DNA from: Epiperipatus broadwayi | Taxonomy: Eukaryota; Onychophora; Udeonychophora; Euonychophora; Peripatidae | Reading direction: 5' to 3' | DNA length: 64,000 nucleotides | Assembly: GCA_028023455.1 (NCBI GenBank) | Contig: JAQFVV010012477.1 | Span: 1,797,501-1,861,500 of the forward strand | Shown: one piece after another, positions 25,275 to 37,720 of the stretch | Numbering within the stretch: the stretch's first letter is position 1 | How the letters are laid out: each line of letters begins with the position of its first letter | Translations under genes and position numbers: made by a program | The notes under the pieces: model-generated | Database searches by the model: none | What the model was told of the DNA's origin: nothing | Seen by the model: only the letters and a program-made list of their open reading frames with translations

Positions 25275-28200
25275 TAGATGGAATCTCCAGGAAATAATAC
25301 TAAGAATTCTTCATTTATCCTTGAGAATATTAGAATATATATATAAATTCTATCCAGAGGAATAATGGGATAATAATCTACATGATATACTCCACCATTC
25401 TGATGATGACGTCTTTCAGCTAAGCTCATTGGGTTATGTATTATAATTACATTTACTACCAAGACATGCATTAAAATAAAAGGGAACTAAAATAATGACA
25501 AATGCATATTACCACAATAGAAAAACAAATGAAAAAGAGGAGTAACATCACTCATTCTTATTCAAAATTTTTAAATCAACCAAACTTTCCAATATTAAAA
25601 TGCATCCCCAGGTGGCAAAGATACTTTGCATATCATATAGAATACTAAAAGAAATTTTTTCTATTATAGCCTCTTTAGATATCTTGAAAAACAAATGTTA
25701 ATCACCAAATAAAGCTTATTGCCATAATCTGATCTGAAATAACTCTTACAAAGTAAGATTTAATGTACTTTTCTTATAGTACAATTAACTATAATTGATT
25801 TGTTAATGCCACATTATTGATTTTGAAATAATAAGAGTAATTTTGATAATCATAAAATAATATGTGATAATCTCAGGTTTCTTTATCTAACAATTTTAAG
25901 TATTGATTGTCATATTATGTTGTTGAATAAATGAATGACAGACTAAAGGAGACATACACTTCTTTCATAAGTTAATGTATCCCAATATACAATAATAATA
26001 ATAATTAATTAAAGAAATATTTAATTTAAGTAACAAGTGCATAAAACAATATAATTTGGAAAAATCAAAATCATTACCCAGGATGACATTCGATTATCTA
26101 AAAGAAAATGTTTGTCTTTTATGTCATTCTAGTACTTATCAATAACATAATTTGAAATCAACTTCTGAAATGATATAATCTTCATTTGTAGAATAATTAA
26201 TATGGAGTCTTAAATGAAAAACAGTTCAAAGTAAATCAAATAAATAGTTTTATTTTAAATGTAACTCCAACTTTTGGAATTATAATTCTTATGCAACTTT
26301 GCATTTATAAGTTAGTATCTGTATCTTATGAAGATTGTTTATCTGATTTAAACTAAGATTTCTATAACATAATTAATAATTTAGAATTCAAGAAATCATA
26401 TATAGAGACAAAGACTAACATTTAATAACAATAAAACCCATTTATTGACAATTGACATCAAGTTCACTTTACACAAAAATTTAATAACAAAGATTTTACA
26501 AAAAATAAAGGTCATCTGCAAACATAGGCACTGTTGTACAAGATGCATAAATAATAAACAAAATAATCACCTATCCACTTGCAAAACGATCCATTATTTA
26601 CAAAATTTTGGATAGTTTTGTTAACTAAAAATTGTTCATTTTTGGATAAATATCTAATTTGGCTAAACACGATTTTATTCCGTTAAACACTTGTATTAAA
26701 GTAAAATAATTTACTATCCTGTTGACTTATTTCTAGTCATCATATTCATGCTATTCTATTGTTATAGAATAATAATTTACTAAGGCTTTTAAAAATATAA
26801 TTTACAATAATATCTGAGATATAGTTTTATATCTAGTGTGCTAATATCGATTAGCATATTAACTAATCTAATTTTTGTCTATTTATAGCATTAAAATAAA
26901 ATTAGAAAACTTAACCCTTAATTGATATATGGCTAAACATTTTTAGTAGACTATCAAGATAATACTAATTATTATACAAGGCATAGATAAGAAAAATACT
27001 GTCTGGAATTTTATTAATTTAATAACAATAAAATGGTAAAACTTTTCAGAAGCTACACACACACAACATTCTAGATTTAGTCCATGTCCACATAATAAAT
27101 TATTTAAATCTTTATTTGTCTTACCAATTTATCGGCAAACTACTTCTAGATGGTGATGATAATAATATATATGCATCTCTTATTATGCTATTATCATATA
27201 TTAATAGTAAATTACTAAAAATATTTGTTGGTTTTCATGTAAACTGCCGGAAAGGCACAACAATACAACATACATTATTTTAGTTTACTATACATCATGA
27301 ATAGAAAAGTGTTCCTGAAGTGACTATACACTTCAAATTTTAACTTATCAATTGCCATAATAATTTTAACACATCCATTGACTTCATCTCACATGTTGGA
27401 ATATAAACTTGATATCTTCATGAGGGAAAGGCTTTTTAAGGCCACAACAATACAACTGAGAAATAAGCAATGGCATATTCCAATACCATTTCTCAGGTAA
27501 ATATATGTGTGGACAAGGTCCTAACACATGGAAAATGGAATATAAACCAAAAAAAAATCCTATCTCAAAATCTAGCTATGCTAACTAAACACAAAAGCTA
27601 ATAATAATAATATATAAAACATGATCCTCTTATGAAAAAAATACCAAACATTGGGGACAGCAACTCTCAAATCCTCCAATGTACAATACAATTAGAACTC
27701 AATATTAATAAATCCACATGCAACCCACTATTATAAAATGAGAATAGCATATATTCTTGGCATAATCATGGCAAGATTTAAAAAAATGACTTAAAAACTA
27801 GAGAAATCAATTTTCTATCTCTAAAATACATATACTAAATAATGTACAAAAACAACAAATAAATACAAGTCAAAGTATCTTTAAAAATACTTTAAATAGC
27901 ATAATAAAATTTCGCAAATAATAAGAAATACACATATCTAGTTAATAGCAGCATAATATTTTAAAACTAAAGTGGACATAAATTTCAAATGCAAAAATAC
28001 TAAATATAATAATGATAAATATATTATCATATTAATAACTTCATTATAAAATTATTATATTATTTTTGAAATTTTTACAAGCTTCTGATGAACCAGATAT
28101 TGGCTGTTTATCCATAAATAAATAATTGTGTATTAATAAAATACAACTAGCAAATGTAAAGAAATAGGTATCTTTACCTGGGCATGTATATCATGTAGAA

Positions 28201-29685
28201 TTTACTTTAAGAAAAAAAAATGTATGGATTTTAACTTAACCAACATAAAAATAAAATGCATAATTTTTACCATATAATTAAAAAAATAATTTTGCATAAT
28301 ATTAAAATAAAATAAATAATAAAATGATTATCTCTTTTTTTAAACACCCATAGTTCTTTATCTGAGTTCCCCTGTAGTGAGCTATTTGATGTGAGAAACA
28401 ATGTCTTCTGGATGACGAATCATTTTTAGAAGCAATGCATCCAGAATTTGTTTCATTTTAAAATAACACAAGTGCTCATGATATTCCAAGGACAAATGTA
28501 CACAAAATAATAACACAAATTGCTGCAATGGATCTGAATTCCCTTTTCATCCATGTATTCATTTATTTCATAGAGTTTTCTATAGCTTGTTTTATAATTT
28601 TTATCCCAAACAACAGATATATTATTAGGAATATTTTCTTTAACATTTTCTATGGATATATTTTGGATTTCATTCATTCTAAAAGGATCATTTCATATTA
28701 TTATTTAAGTTATTATTTTATTTATCCAAAGATAACTAATGACAGTAATTAATAAATTACTTATCATTCTAAAATAAGCAGTTTGAATAGCTTGCACATT
28801 CTATAATATCTTTAAAATTAGAAGTCTTTCCTTCTACTTATTATTATTGTTCATTTGAAGTACTATTTTTTAAAGACTTTGTATCAATGCATCAACTCAT
28901 TCCACATTAAAAATATTCTCTTGAAAACATTAAGATAATTAACTTCTTAGAGATTAAATGGAATAAAGTTTATTTCATTTTTGTGAAATATGTGAGTCAG
29001 CAATTAATACCATTAAAATGGAATGTTTTAAAAAATAATTATTATTACTCTAGTTATCAAGAGTTAATCATTTCAGAGTTAGATAAAATTAATTTCCATT
29101 GAAGCATTTCTTTAATTTTAACTTCAATCTCAAAAGTCCATCAATGGTAAATTGTAATATTATTTCCCTAAAGGTAGGGAATAAACAACAGAAATGGTCC
29201 AGTACAGAATTTGTTATATAGTTTTTGAAAAACATAATGGAAAACATACTACTTTCACTTTCTTTAGGTTAATAGACCACCAGTTTTTCTTAGGCATTTT
29301 GCTGATTTCTTTGAATTTTTCCTGATTAGGCTAAAGCATGAAAAACCTTAATACCTTCTTGTTTTCTAGCTGCACATAATTAATTAGCAAATAAGAGTTT
29401 ATAAAAGAAATTATTACTATTAATTTAGAATAAAAAAATTCAAACTAAATTGTAATGCCTTCTTGTTGAAGATTCTTTGGATAAAGTAAAGAGGAAAACA
29501 CAAAGACAGAGAAGAGTGGAGCTTCCATGTACACTAAAAATCCCCTATTTATACTTTCCCTATTTTGATGAGCATTTTAATTAGCCACACCTTTTATGTC
29601 TACCCTCTAGCATTAATTATTTACACTACAACCAGGAACTAAATAAAAAATTACATTACAGTGATCCATTTCCAGTTATCACATG
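25275..29685. other. Long AT-rich stretch, nothing recognised
   Basis: About 4.4 kb without a partner elsewhere in the window. Short opposed ORFs at 28453-28677 (minus) and 28528-28752 (plus) overlap each other and look like chance. Two short stretches near 27255 and 27443 share 'cacaacaatacaac'. No RNA gene or element termini were seen. Confidence 0.45.
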
Positions 29686-29689
29686 ATAA

Positions 29690-30068
29690 TTTAAAAATAA
29701 AATATTTCAAGTCAAAATAAGTTATTAATAATTTATATTTCTTGATATCTAATAAATATAGTGTAAATTTTTTTTTTAAATCTAAAACTGTAATAAATTC
29801 ACAAATAAACATGTTTTTGTGTCATTGGAAACTATAATGTCATAAAACACTGAATGTTTTATAGCATTTGCATCAGACAATGGCTGAACATGTCAGGGCA
29901 GGGCTTATGTCTATTGTAAGAGCAGGAATTTTGAATTTCCTGCCTTTTAGCTCAAAATTTTTGGCAAAAATTATTCTAATAAAATATACTGCTTTATACA
30001 CATTTTAATGTATAATACTTATGAAAAAATTCACCAGGGGGGAAATTGAGGAAAAAAACAAAATTCAC
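29690..30068 (-). repeat. Dispersed repeat D3, copy 2
   Basis: Inverse-oriented copy of 10800-11165 covering its full length (see that entry for shared blocks). The end next to the A repeat reads 'tgaaaaaattcacc'. Confidence 0.8.
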
Positions 30069-30088
30069 TGGAAAGAGATGAAAAGTTA

Positions 30089-30300
30089 ATATAAAGTGAG
30101 CACTGATTGAATATATATGTGGGGGAGAGTGATCTGGACCAACTTATGAGTGCTGGTTATCTTTTTCACATGTATGTATTCATACATATCATTTGTATAA
30201 AATGGATTGGATAACTACAAGAGTTTGAAATTCTGAATTCAAGTCCATTATAAGTATTTTGTTTAGTATAGATAATTTACATGTATTTAAATATTATATA
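30089..30300 (+). repeat. A/B repeat family: A unit
   Basis: Starts 'taaagtgagcactgattg' and ends in a tail that reads 'tttagtatagataattta'. The block 'ctgaattcaagtcc' near 30234-30247 looks like a polymerase III B box. The same unit recurs at 31110, 31530, 38125 and in the array at 39.6-41.4 kb. This copy has a central gap, going straight from 'gtgctggtt' to 'atctttttcacatgtatgta'. Confidence 0.8.
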
Positions 30301-30720
30301 TACTGTGACCCTGTGCTTTGCATATGGCACTATTTAAATGACTTACTTAAATGTTTATGCTATTTAAAAAAATATAAGAATGAAATATGATAAAATTTAT
30401 TGTGATATAAAAATATATGTGAATTATACTATCCAAGTTTTGCTTAATAGATTTAATTAGTCTATTCAAGTAACTAGATGTGCTTAATATAAAATTATAG
30501 TGACATAAAGATTATTGTAATAGGTAGCTTTAATATTTAATAAGTAAATATGCTTATAATATAAGAATTAGAGCTTAGCCATAGTGTAAGACTGATTAAA
30601 GCTAATTTTTATGTTTAGAAAATTGTAAACTAGTAAACAAATTTATTAATGATATAATATTGTTAAATTAATAATTAAAATTGATTAACAATTTGTTTGA
30701 GTTATTGTCTTATTAGAGCT
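30301..30720. other. AT-rich spacer
   Basis: Low-complexity AT-rich DNA between repeat units; nothing recognised. Confidence 0.5.
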
Positions 30721-30726
30721 CAAAAT

Positions 30727-30868
30727 AGTAGTAAACAAAAATATCTATCAAATGAAGTCAAATTTATTATTTTTTGATAAGTAATAATCATTTTATCATA
30801 AATTTTATGTTGATGTGTGAGATAAAGAAAAACAACTGAAAATGCTGAAATGTCTGAAAGGTTTTCTG
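30727..30868 (+). repeat. Dispersed repeat D4, copy 2
   Basis: Same-orientation copy of 11522-11665. Its right end abuts the inverted B unit that begins near 30880. Confidence 0.8.
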
Positions 30869-30879
30869 CATTGTGGGAG

Positions 30880-31070
30880 GGTTAAGATAGCAAATCTTTA
30901 AATTTTAATGAACAAGCTTCAATATTTAACACTCTCCAACTCTTCAGTCATTCATATTATTGAAAATTTGAGAATGAAATGCTCAAAACCTTTAGAACCT
31001 CAATACATCCATTTAATTATACAGAAGAGGGATGGACAGAGTACAGGCTAAATAAGTAATATTTACATAT
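30880..31070 (-). repeat. A/B repeat family: inverted B unit
   Basis: Reads as the complement of the B unit. Diagnostic blocks are 'ctctccaactcttcagtcat', 'atattattgaaaatttgaga' and 'atttaattatacagaagagg', which match the inverted units at 39.8 and 40.3 kb. An internal deletion has removed the middle of the unit. Confidence 0.8.
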
Positions 31071-31109
31071 TAAATAAGTAATATTTAAATGCTAAATATT
31101 TAAATATGT

Positions 31110-31725
31110 ATTATTTAAATGATGAGTGCTGGTTAAGATCATTTATTATTTGTGAATGCATGTGGACATGTACATTGGTTGTATAAGATGGATTGTATAA
31201 CTGTAGAAGTCTGAAAATCAGAGTTTAACTCCGTTATTATATTGTTTAGTATAGACATTATTCATGTATTTAAATATTATATATTTATCCACCATAGTGC
31301 CAATTCATCCTCTATATAATTAAATCGACATATTAAGGTCCTATGTATGAGGGTTCAGATTGTTTTAAGGTCAACATGGGTATGACAATAATATTGGTAT
31401 CAATAAGGGCTTTGAACATTCCATCATCAGATTTTTAATGATATGGATGCCAAAGAATTGGAGAGTAGAGAAGAATGAAGTTTTTCCATTAAAGTTTGAA
31501 GATTTTCTATTTTAATAAAACCTGAGCACTGCTTGTATATATGTGAGTTGGATAAGATGTTCTGTACCAACTGGTGAGATCTGGTTCAGCACAAAATATG
31601 TATATTGGAGATTATTTATTTTTTCACATATGTGTGGTCATGTGTATTGGTTGTATAAGATGGATAGAATAACTGTAGAGTATTTAAAAGTCTGAATTCA
31701 AGTCCAATCTAATATATATCGATCT
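31110..31725 (+). repeat. A/B repeat family: A-B-A run
   Basis: A truncated A unit (31120-31290), a B unit (31305-31530, with 'aattggagagtagagaagaa' and 'tatgacaataatattggtat') and a fuller A unit (about 31510-31720, with 'tggtgagatctggttcagca' and 'ctgaattcaagtccaatc') follow head to tail. This shows that the complete monomer is B followed by A, about 430-450 bp. No coding capacity. Confidence 0.85.
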
Positions 31726-31754
31726 GTGAATATTTTTATATAATACCATTACAA

Positions 31755-32040
31755 TAATATTAATCATAAATAATGACAGCTACCTTTCTTCACGATTCTG
31801 CCTATCTGTGGGCACAAACTTCATATAGAGCAAAATAATAAAATGGTTAGAAACTCGTTTACACTTTAGTTAGCTAAATTATGATTAATTAACCATGTTT
31901 TATAATTTATATATAGAGAGAGATATTCTTTTTTTTTTTTTTTTTAGAGAGAGCAATGTTATTTTTATTTGTAGTTCCTTCCCCTCAATTCAATGTTTAG
32001 ATTATCATTTCCTGGAGTAGTTAATGAAGAAGCTTGAGTT
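31755..32040 (+). repeat. Dispersed repeat D5, copy 2
   Basis: Same-orientation copy of 20930-21200, beginning directly after the A unit. It contains a (T)n run at 31931-31946. Confidence 0.8.
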
Positions 32041-32044
32041 TAGA

Positions 32045-33575
32045 ATGGTTTTTATTATTATTTTCTTAAATATTGCAGTTGTTTAATGGCAGTAAGATTC
32101 AGATAATTAGCCATAATATTTTCCTTTTTACAGTCACAAACACACACATATATTTCATTTACTCAACAAACCAACGTTGGAATATTAATCTAGTTAATAT
32201 ATTCATATATAATATTATCTTACAACAGTTCCAATTCACATTTTAATTACTTTTGGAATCAAAATAACTTTTACACAATCTAATAGATTTATAATCTTTT
32301 TTTTTATTTTCTCTTTTTATTATCCTTTCTCCAAGTATGTTTAAAAATCTTAGTTTGAAAAATGTTGCTTTTTATTTCCTCTCTTCAGTAATTAATTATA
32401 ATATACTTCAATAATAGATAACGGATCACTTTGACATTTACATAAATCCCCCCCCCCCCCATAAATAAAAGTTTGCTAAATTCAGCCAATGCGAGGAAAA
32501 TATGAATACGTATAGCTCAAATTGTAATTATTTCACGTTTTGAATAAAAAAGACATATGAGATTATTACCTGCACAATTTAAAGTTTGCCGATTTGGAAT
32601 AAAATAAATATTGGAGTTATTTATCTGTTTCAGGTGTCTTTAATCAAATGCTTAAAAAGTATGGGCAATTTGTATCAGCGTTAAAGTATATATCATGGAT
32701 TTATTATTTAATATATAAAATGTTATGATCCTTACTAGTAAATAATAAAATATACACATGTCTACAATTTGTTTTCGTTAATTTTAAAATTAACAAACAA
32801 ATTATACTCGTATATGAATTGTTAATGCGTAATATGTTAGCGAGAATTAAATTATATATATAATATTCATATGAGCATTATATATTGATTTTTATTTTTT
32901 ATTGTATTAGATTTTTTTTTTTACTTCATTTGAATAATATCATAAAATTTTCAAAATTTTAAAGCAATTTGTGAGAATTTATTTTTTATTTATAAAATTA
33001 AAAATACATTTATATTTTTTATTACTTATTTATAATGTTTTGTTAAAATATGATATGTAAATGCATCTAAATCTTTAAGGTATTGATTTTTTTTATTAAT
33101 ATTATTTTTAATATTTATAAACTAATCTTTAAAATGACAATTACTGGTAATGTAAAAAATGAATATTTTTTTATAATAATAATAAATCATTGAATATTTT
33201 AATGGCATAAAATCATTTATGAATAAATTCTGTCAACATATGTACTTAAAAAAATTACAAAACTAATAACTGTATAAAAGTGAGTATTTTTTTAATGGCG
33301 CTCGATTTGTAAATGCTAGAAAGTAACATACTATAATGAACTAAATGATAAATTGATTAATAAAATATACTGAATGCAATTTAAAAAATAAATTGTCAAT
33401 TTAAATATTATAATGTGTGTGTGTTCGTGTATTTATAGTCATAAATATTTGCACACATATGTAATATGATATTTAATGTATCAAGAATATATATAACAAA
33501 TCATTGGAATTAGCTCCACAATTTTCTAAATACCAGTATGAATAAATAATCAGCATGACCGTAAATGCTATTAAA
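32045..33575. other. AT-rich DNA with a poly(C) tract
   Basis: A run of 13 cytosines lies at 32448-32460, striking in such AT-rich DNA. The rest is low-complexity DNA without a recognised gene or a partner in this window. Confidence 0.5.
32448..32460. repeat. Poly(C) tract, 13 bases
   Basis: Uninterrupted run of cytosines in very AT-rich DNA; it is likely to be length-variable and error-prone in sequencing. Confidence 0.95.
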
Positions 33576-33589
33576 GATAATATGACTTG

Positions 33590-33826
33590 CCAATAAACAT
33601 CACATCACCACCTCTTACGCTTGTGTATAACTGTTGTTAAAACAGACAAAACTCACTATACGTATTGCCACACACAACAAGCTATAGTACTCAATCGATG
33701 CCAGAAGGTTTGTGCATAAAATCTCCATCAAGTGCCTACTCATGCAATATCCCCAGACTTCTGGCTCCATTGTTTACTCTAGCTTGCTGTGTGTGGCAAT
33801 ACGTATAGTGAGTTTTGCCTGTTTTA
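33590..33826 (+). mobile_element. Palindromic element P1, copy 1, with 13-bp target-site duplication
   Basis: The same 13 bases (ataatatgacttg) flank it at 33577-33589 and 33827-33839. Inside, about 52 bases at 33638-33690 are inverted at 33774-33826 ('actatacgtattgccacaca'). The left end carries an extra ~48 bases beginning 'caataaacatcacatcacc'. These also form one end of copy 2 at 35716-36049, which shows that they belong to the element. Compared with copy 2, the central part is collapsed. No ORF. The duplication length is unusual for a cut-and-paste MITE. Confidence 0.8.
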
Positions 33827-33999
33827 ATAATATGACTTGTCTATAGTTGTTATTTATTATTTTATATATTGTTATATGAATATTGTGAAATCAATTGCTG
33901 TCTTATCTTTTAATAGATGTACATATAATGAAACAATACATATGTTGAATCAGATACCTTCTTATAGCATGTACACTATTAAAAAATAAAATGTTTAGC

Positions 34000-34046
34000 A
34001 CAGGTGGCAATACTGTATGGAGAGTTTTACTCTGTTTAAAAACATT
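34000..34046 (+). repeat. Degenerate solo end of element P1
   Basis: The text 'aggtggcaatactgtatgga' followed by 'gagttttactctgttta' resembles the right terminus of P1 ('tgtggcaatacgtatagtga', 'gttttgcctgtttta'). No matching left part is seen. The minus ORF across it (33903-34109) is not a gene candidate. Confidence 0.45.
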
Positions 34047-34049
34047 ACA

Positions 34050-35695
34050 ATTCATAATTTTAACACATTTTGCAATATAATAGCAATTACTTTTTTCTTT
34101 GGTGCACAATTTTCATTTATTAATGATGTTTCCTTTGTTTCAGCTAAAAGCATTGCTAACATCAATTACTATAATAATAAAACAGTGATCTAAAGCAGTA
34201 GAATTATCACACTTATTCTGAAACATCCAATGATTCTTATTGAAGATGACAGTCAAAAAATTAATTTCATTATTATTTCTTCAATTCCGTAAAATAAAAT
34301 AACGAGCATGCTAATAGCTCTAACCAAGCTTTATTGGTAAATGCCACAAGCAAAAGCATTTAAAATCTCTATCTAGAAACATCTCCATTCCCAAAACAGT
34401 TTTCAAGCTATTGCTCATTATTTTACTTTATAAAATACAAGCTTATCAATTAAATCATGTGATGTATGACTTGATTTTATTTACTTAAATTTTGTGTACA
34501 CTATAATCTTTATTTGCATATCCATCTTATATATATATTGTTCCATCCTGTGGTATATCTTAGGGTTTATATGCTTCATATGTCTTGTATTTGGTCACCA
34601 AATTACATTCAATTTTCTAATTCCCTTATTAGAATGTGTCAGGTAATTTCAAACACAATTATTTTTACTGATCACTAGAAGTAAGGAGAGAACCAGCTTT
34701 TAATTTATTTGAAAGGCACCAGAATTCTATCCAAGAATTCACTGGCTTAACACCTATCTTTATCAGTTACTATGATCAAATTATTTGCTATACCCGGAGG
34801 ATTGTATTTTCTAATACAGCATTGGCAATTTATTCAGTGAAATAGTAATGGTTGAATTTAAACAATTTTATCTTATTAATAAATAGACAACAACATAAGT
34901 TATATTCAGATTTATTAATTCATAATTAAAATATTTATAATATTACTATGAATAAAAATATAAAATCAAAATTAAATGATTATTAAAAATTACTACTCTT
35001 AAGATTTAGATTTTTAGTAGTCTGATTCAACACAGCATTGGTATTATTATAATTCAAGAAAGTGATCATTTCTAATTCAATACTAAATAAATATGAGAAA
35101 TAATTTATTATGTAAGGTTAGTTTAATAATGTTAAGTTTATTAAATAATTATATTAAAAAATAAATATTTTATTACAAGTTCAAATATTATATATGTTAA
35201 ATTGCTATTTTTAAAACTTTATTTTTCTTTCTTTCTATTGTTCTTTAATTAAGTCTAAAAATAAAACTTAAAGTTATATGTTTGTTCAAAATAGAACTTA
35301 AAGTTCGTGATTGGAAATCGATTTTATTGATGACAACTTCAGTACAGTCAGCAGATTGCTTGGATTAGCTATAAAAAGAGGGAAAGAATAATGGTGGTGT
35401 GTGTGTGTGGAAATTATTAAGAAACTGATAACAAGTTTAAAAATATATATTTTGCTAAAAAGAAACAGGTAATATTTTTGTTTAAAAAATGTGTTATCTT
35501 TATTTAAATCAACATTAATATGAAATAAAAAATACATAACCAGTTATCTCTCTAAGGCAAAAAAAGACCACATTGATAATACTTATCATAGCAATTGGAG
35601 AAAAAGAACAATACATAAAATGGCTTTGACAAATGTCTGCAGAAAAAGTTTAGCCATACTGAAACAACTGAGAGAGGAATGGTGTATTACATAAG
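34050..35695. other. AT-rich DNA, nothing recognised
   Basis: No repeat partner or gene was recognised. The minus ORF 35298-35537 has chance composition. A short (GT)n tract lies near 35396-35408. Confidence 0.45.
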
Positions 35696-35715
35696 AATTT
35701 GTTTGTTATATTATA

Positions 35716-36049
35716 AACAGGCAAAGCTCACTATACATATTGTCACACATAGCAAGCTAGAGTAATCAATGGATGCCAGAAGGCTTGTGCATAAAATCCC
35801 TATCTAGTGCCTACTCATCCAATATCCCCTGACTAGTTTCTGGCTTGTGACCTTCATCAGTGAGGAGCATTGGATCTGAGAGCACTGCACCTAAGCTCCT
35901 CACTGACGAAGGCCACAAGCCAGAAACTAGTCTGGGAATATTGGATGAGTAGGCACTAGATAGGGATTTTATGCACAAGCCTTCTGGCATCCATTGATTA
36001 CTCTAGCTTGCTGTGTGTGGCAATATGTATGGTGGTCATGTGATGTTTA
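35716..36049 (-). mobile_element. Palindromic element P1, copy 2, hairpin with ~150-bp arms and 13-bp duplication
   Basis: The bases ttgttatattata occur at 35703-35715 and again at 36050-36062. Between them the arms are near-perfect inverted copies ('agtgcctactcatccaatat' left, its complement right), meeting at about 35880 around 'tggatctgagagcactgcac'. It is the same family as 33590-33826 but in the opposite orientation and with the central part intact ('ctcctcactgacgaaggcca'). The single strand can fold into a long hairpin. No ORF. Confidence 0.85.
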
Positions 36050-36062
36050 TTGTTATATTATA

Positions 36063-36935
36063 TAAATCATTCTCACATTCATATCGGCTTTTTCAAACCA
36101 AATTGTGCAAACGCTTTTTGCGAGTGTTAAATAATAAATGAATACCCTCTGACCCATACGAGATATAGAATTTATGCAGCAATAAAAAGAATCCTCTTAT
36201 TACTACGACTCAAATATTTATATATGAGCAAATCTGAAGTACTGGCACAGAAGGTGTGACTATAGAACAGTCACTTTGAATTACTATATATAACTTATGA
36301 ATGAATGATGCCGATGAAATTTACTAGAATTTACTGAACGTCATTCCAACTGAAATTAATCATATATATATAAATCAGCATTTATTTTTTATAGCGTCTG
36401 TATACAATTGTAATCACATTCATATCGGCTTTTCAAACCAAATTGTGCAAACGCTTTTTGCGAGTGTTAAATAATAAATGAATACCCTCTGACCCATACG
36501 AGATATAGAATTTATGCAGCAATAAAAGGAAAAAGCCGATATGAATGTGATTACAATTGTATACAGATGCTATAAAAAATAAATGCTGATTTATATATAT
36601 GATTAATTTCAGTTGGAATGACGTTCAGTAAATTCTAGTAAATTTCATCGGTGTCATTCATTCATAAGTTATATATAGTAATTCAAAGTGACTGTTCTAT
36701 AGTCACACCTTCTGTGCCAGTACTTCAGATTTGCTCATATATAAATATTTGAGTCATAGTAATAAGAGGATTCCTTTTATTGCTGCATAAATTCTATATC
36801 TCGTATGGGTCAGAGGGTATTCATTTATTATTTAACACTCGCAAAAAGCGTTTGCACAATTTGGTTTGAAAAAGCCGATATGAATGTGATTACAATTGTA
36901 TACAGACGCTATAAAAAATAAATGCTGATTTATAA
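36063..36935. mobile_element. Head-to-head repeat element P2 with 10-14 bp duplication
   Basis: Plus-strand monomer at about 36073-36414, then a partial second monomer (36415-36530) that restarts at 'cacattcatatcggctttt', then inverted monomers from 36531 to 36935. Monomer spacing is about 340 bp on both strands. Arms differ at only a few sites (for example gatgccgatg versus the complement of catcggtgtc), so the insertion looks recent. 'tataaatcattctc' lies at 36061-36074 and 36931-36944. Up to 14 bases are duplicated, but the first few may belong to the element end. No ORF. It inserted directly against the right edge of P1 copy 2. Confidence 0.85.
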
Positions 36936-37099
36936 ATCATTCTCGTTTGCTTATAGACTTATAAATGATTTTAAGATAACCTAGTGTTAAATTTCCTGAA
37001 TCAAACTATTTAACTTTCTACTTAGCATTTTAATATGGAACTATTATTATTAATTATTTATTCCTGCTACTGTCATGATGTTTTTAATATCTTATAAAA

Positions 37100-37720
37100 T
37101 GTGAAATATTAAAACTTCAATTATTAATTTATGCATATAATATGCTATGAGGTTTATGATGGAATGGCTGAAATATAAGTTATATTTAAATCAATGTTTA
37201 CTATAATTGTACATCACTCTGTTTAAAAAAAGAAAAGAAATGTTTAAACTGAAGTTACTACTTATATCTAAAACTTAAATTACTAATCTATATGTATAAT
37301 ATGCTACAATTACCTATAATGAAATATACATTTTGGTGAGATCTATTTATTGTGATAGTCTATAATTGTGCTTCAAAAAGAGAAGGAAAAAAATCTAGAA
37401 ACTATAATTAAGTCATATATGTGTATAAAATGAAATATTTTATGAATTAATTTAGCTGCTGCAGTAAATTTGTGTTTTATCAAGAATACATTTTATCTGG
37501 AAGCTGTATCTAAATAGAAAAAAAAAAGGAAAATTATTTCTTTTAAACTAGAATTACTTATAAATGAAAAGATGAAACTTTTGAGGATAAACTTTTGTGG
37601 AATGAATTATCAATATTTGTCTGCTATTATTTAAGTTTATTTTCAGAACTATGAGTGAATGGAAAAAAAGTTTCATTCATAAACTGACTGCTTAAACTTA
37701 TCATTGGAGGTGTGTTGTTA
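37100..37720 (+). repeat. Degenerate tandem repeat, period about 155 bp
   Basis: Blocks 'aaaacttcaattattaattt', 'aaaacttaaattactaatct' and 'aaactagaattacttataaa' recur at about 37110, 37269 and 37546. They are followed by similar 'ataatatgcta', 'tataattgt.c' and purine-rich 'aaaaagagaagg' segments. Three to four monomers seem present, heavily diverged. Non-coding. Confidence 0.4.

Noticed and set aside
33590-36935. CRISPR-like array of palindromic repeats
   Set aside because: Repeats are long, inverted and few, with target-site duplications; the context is eukaryotic.
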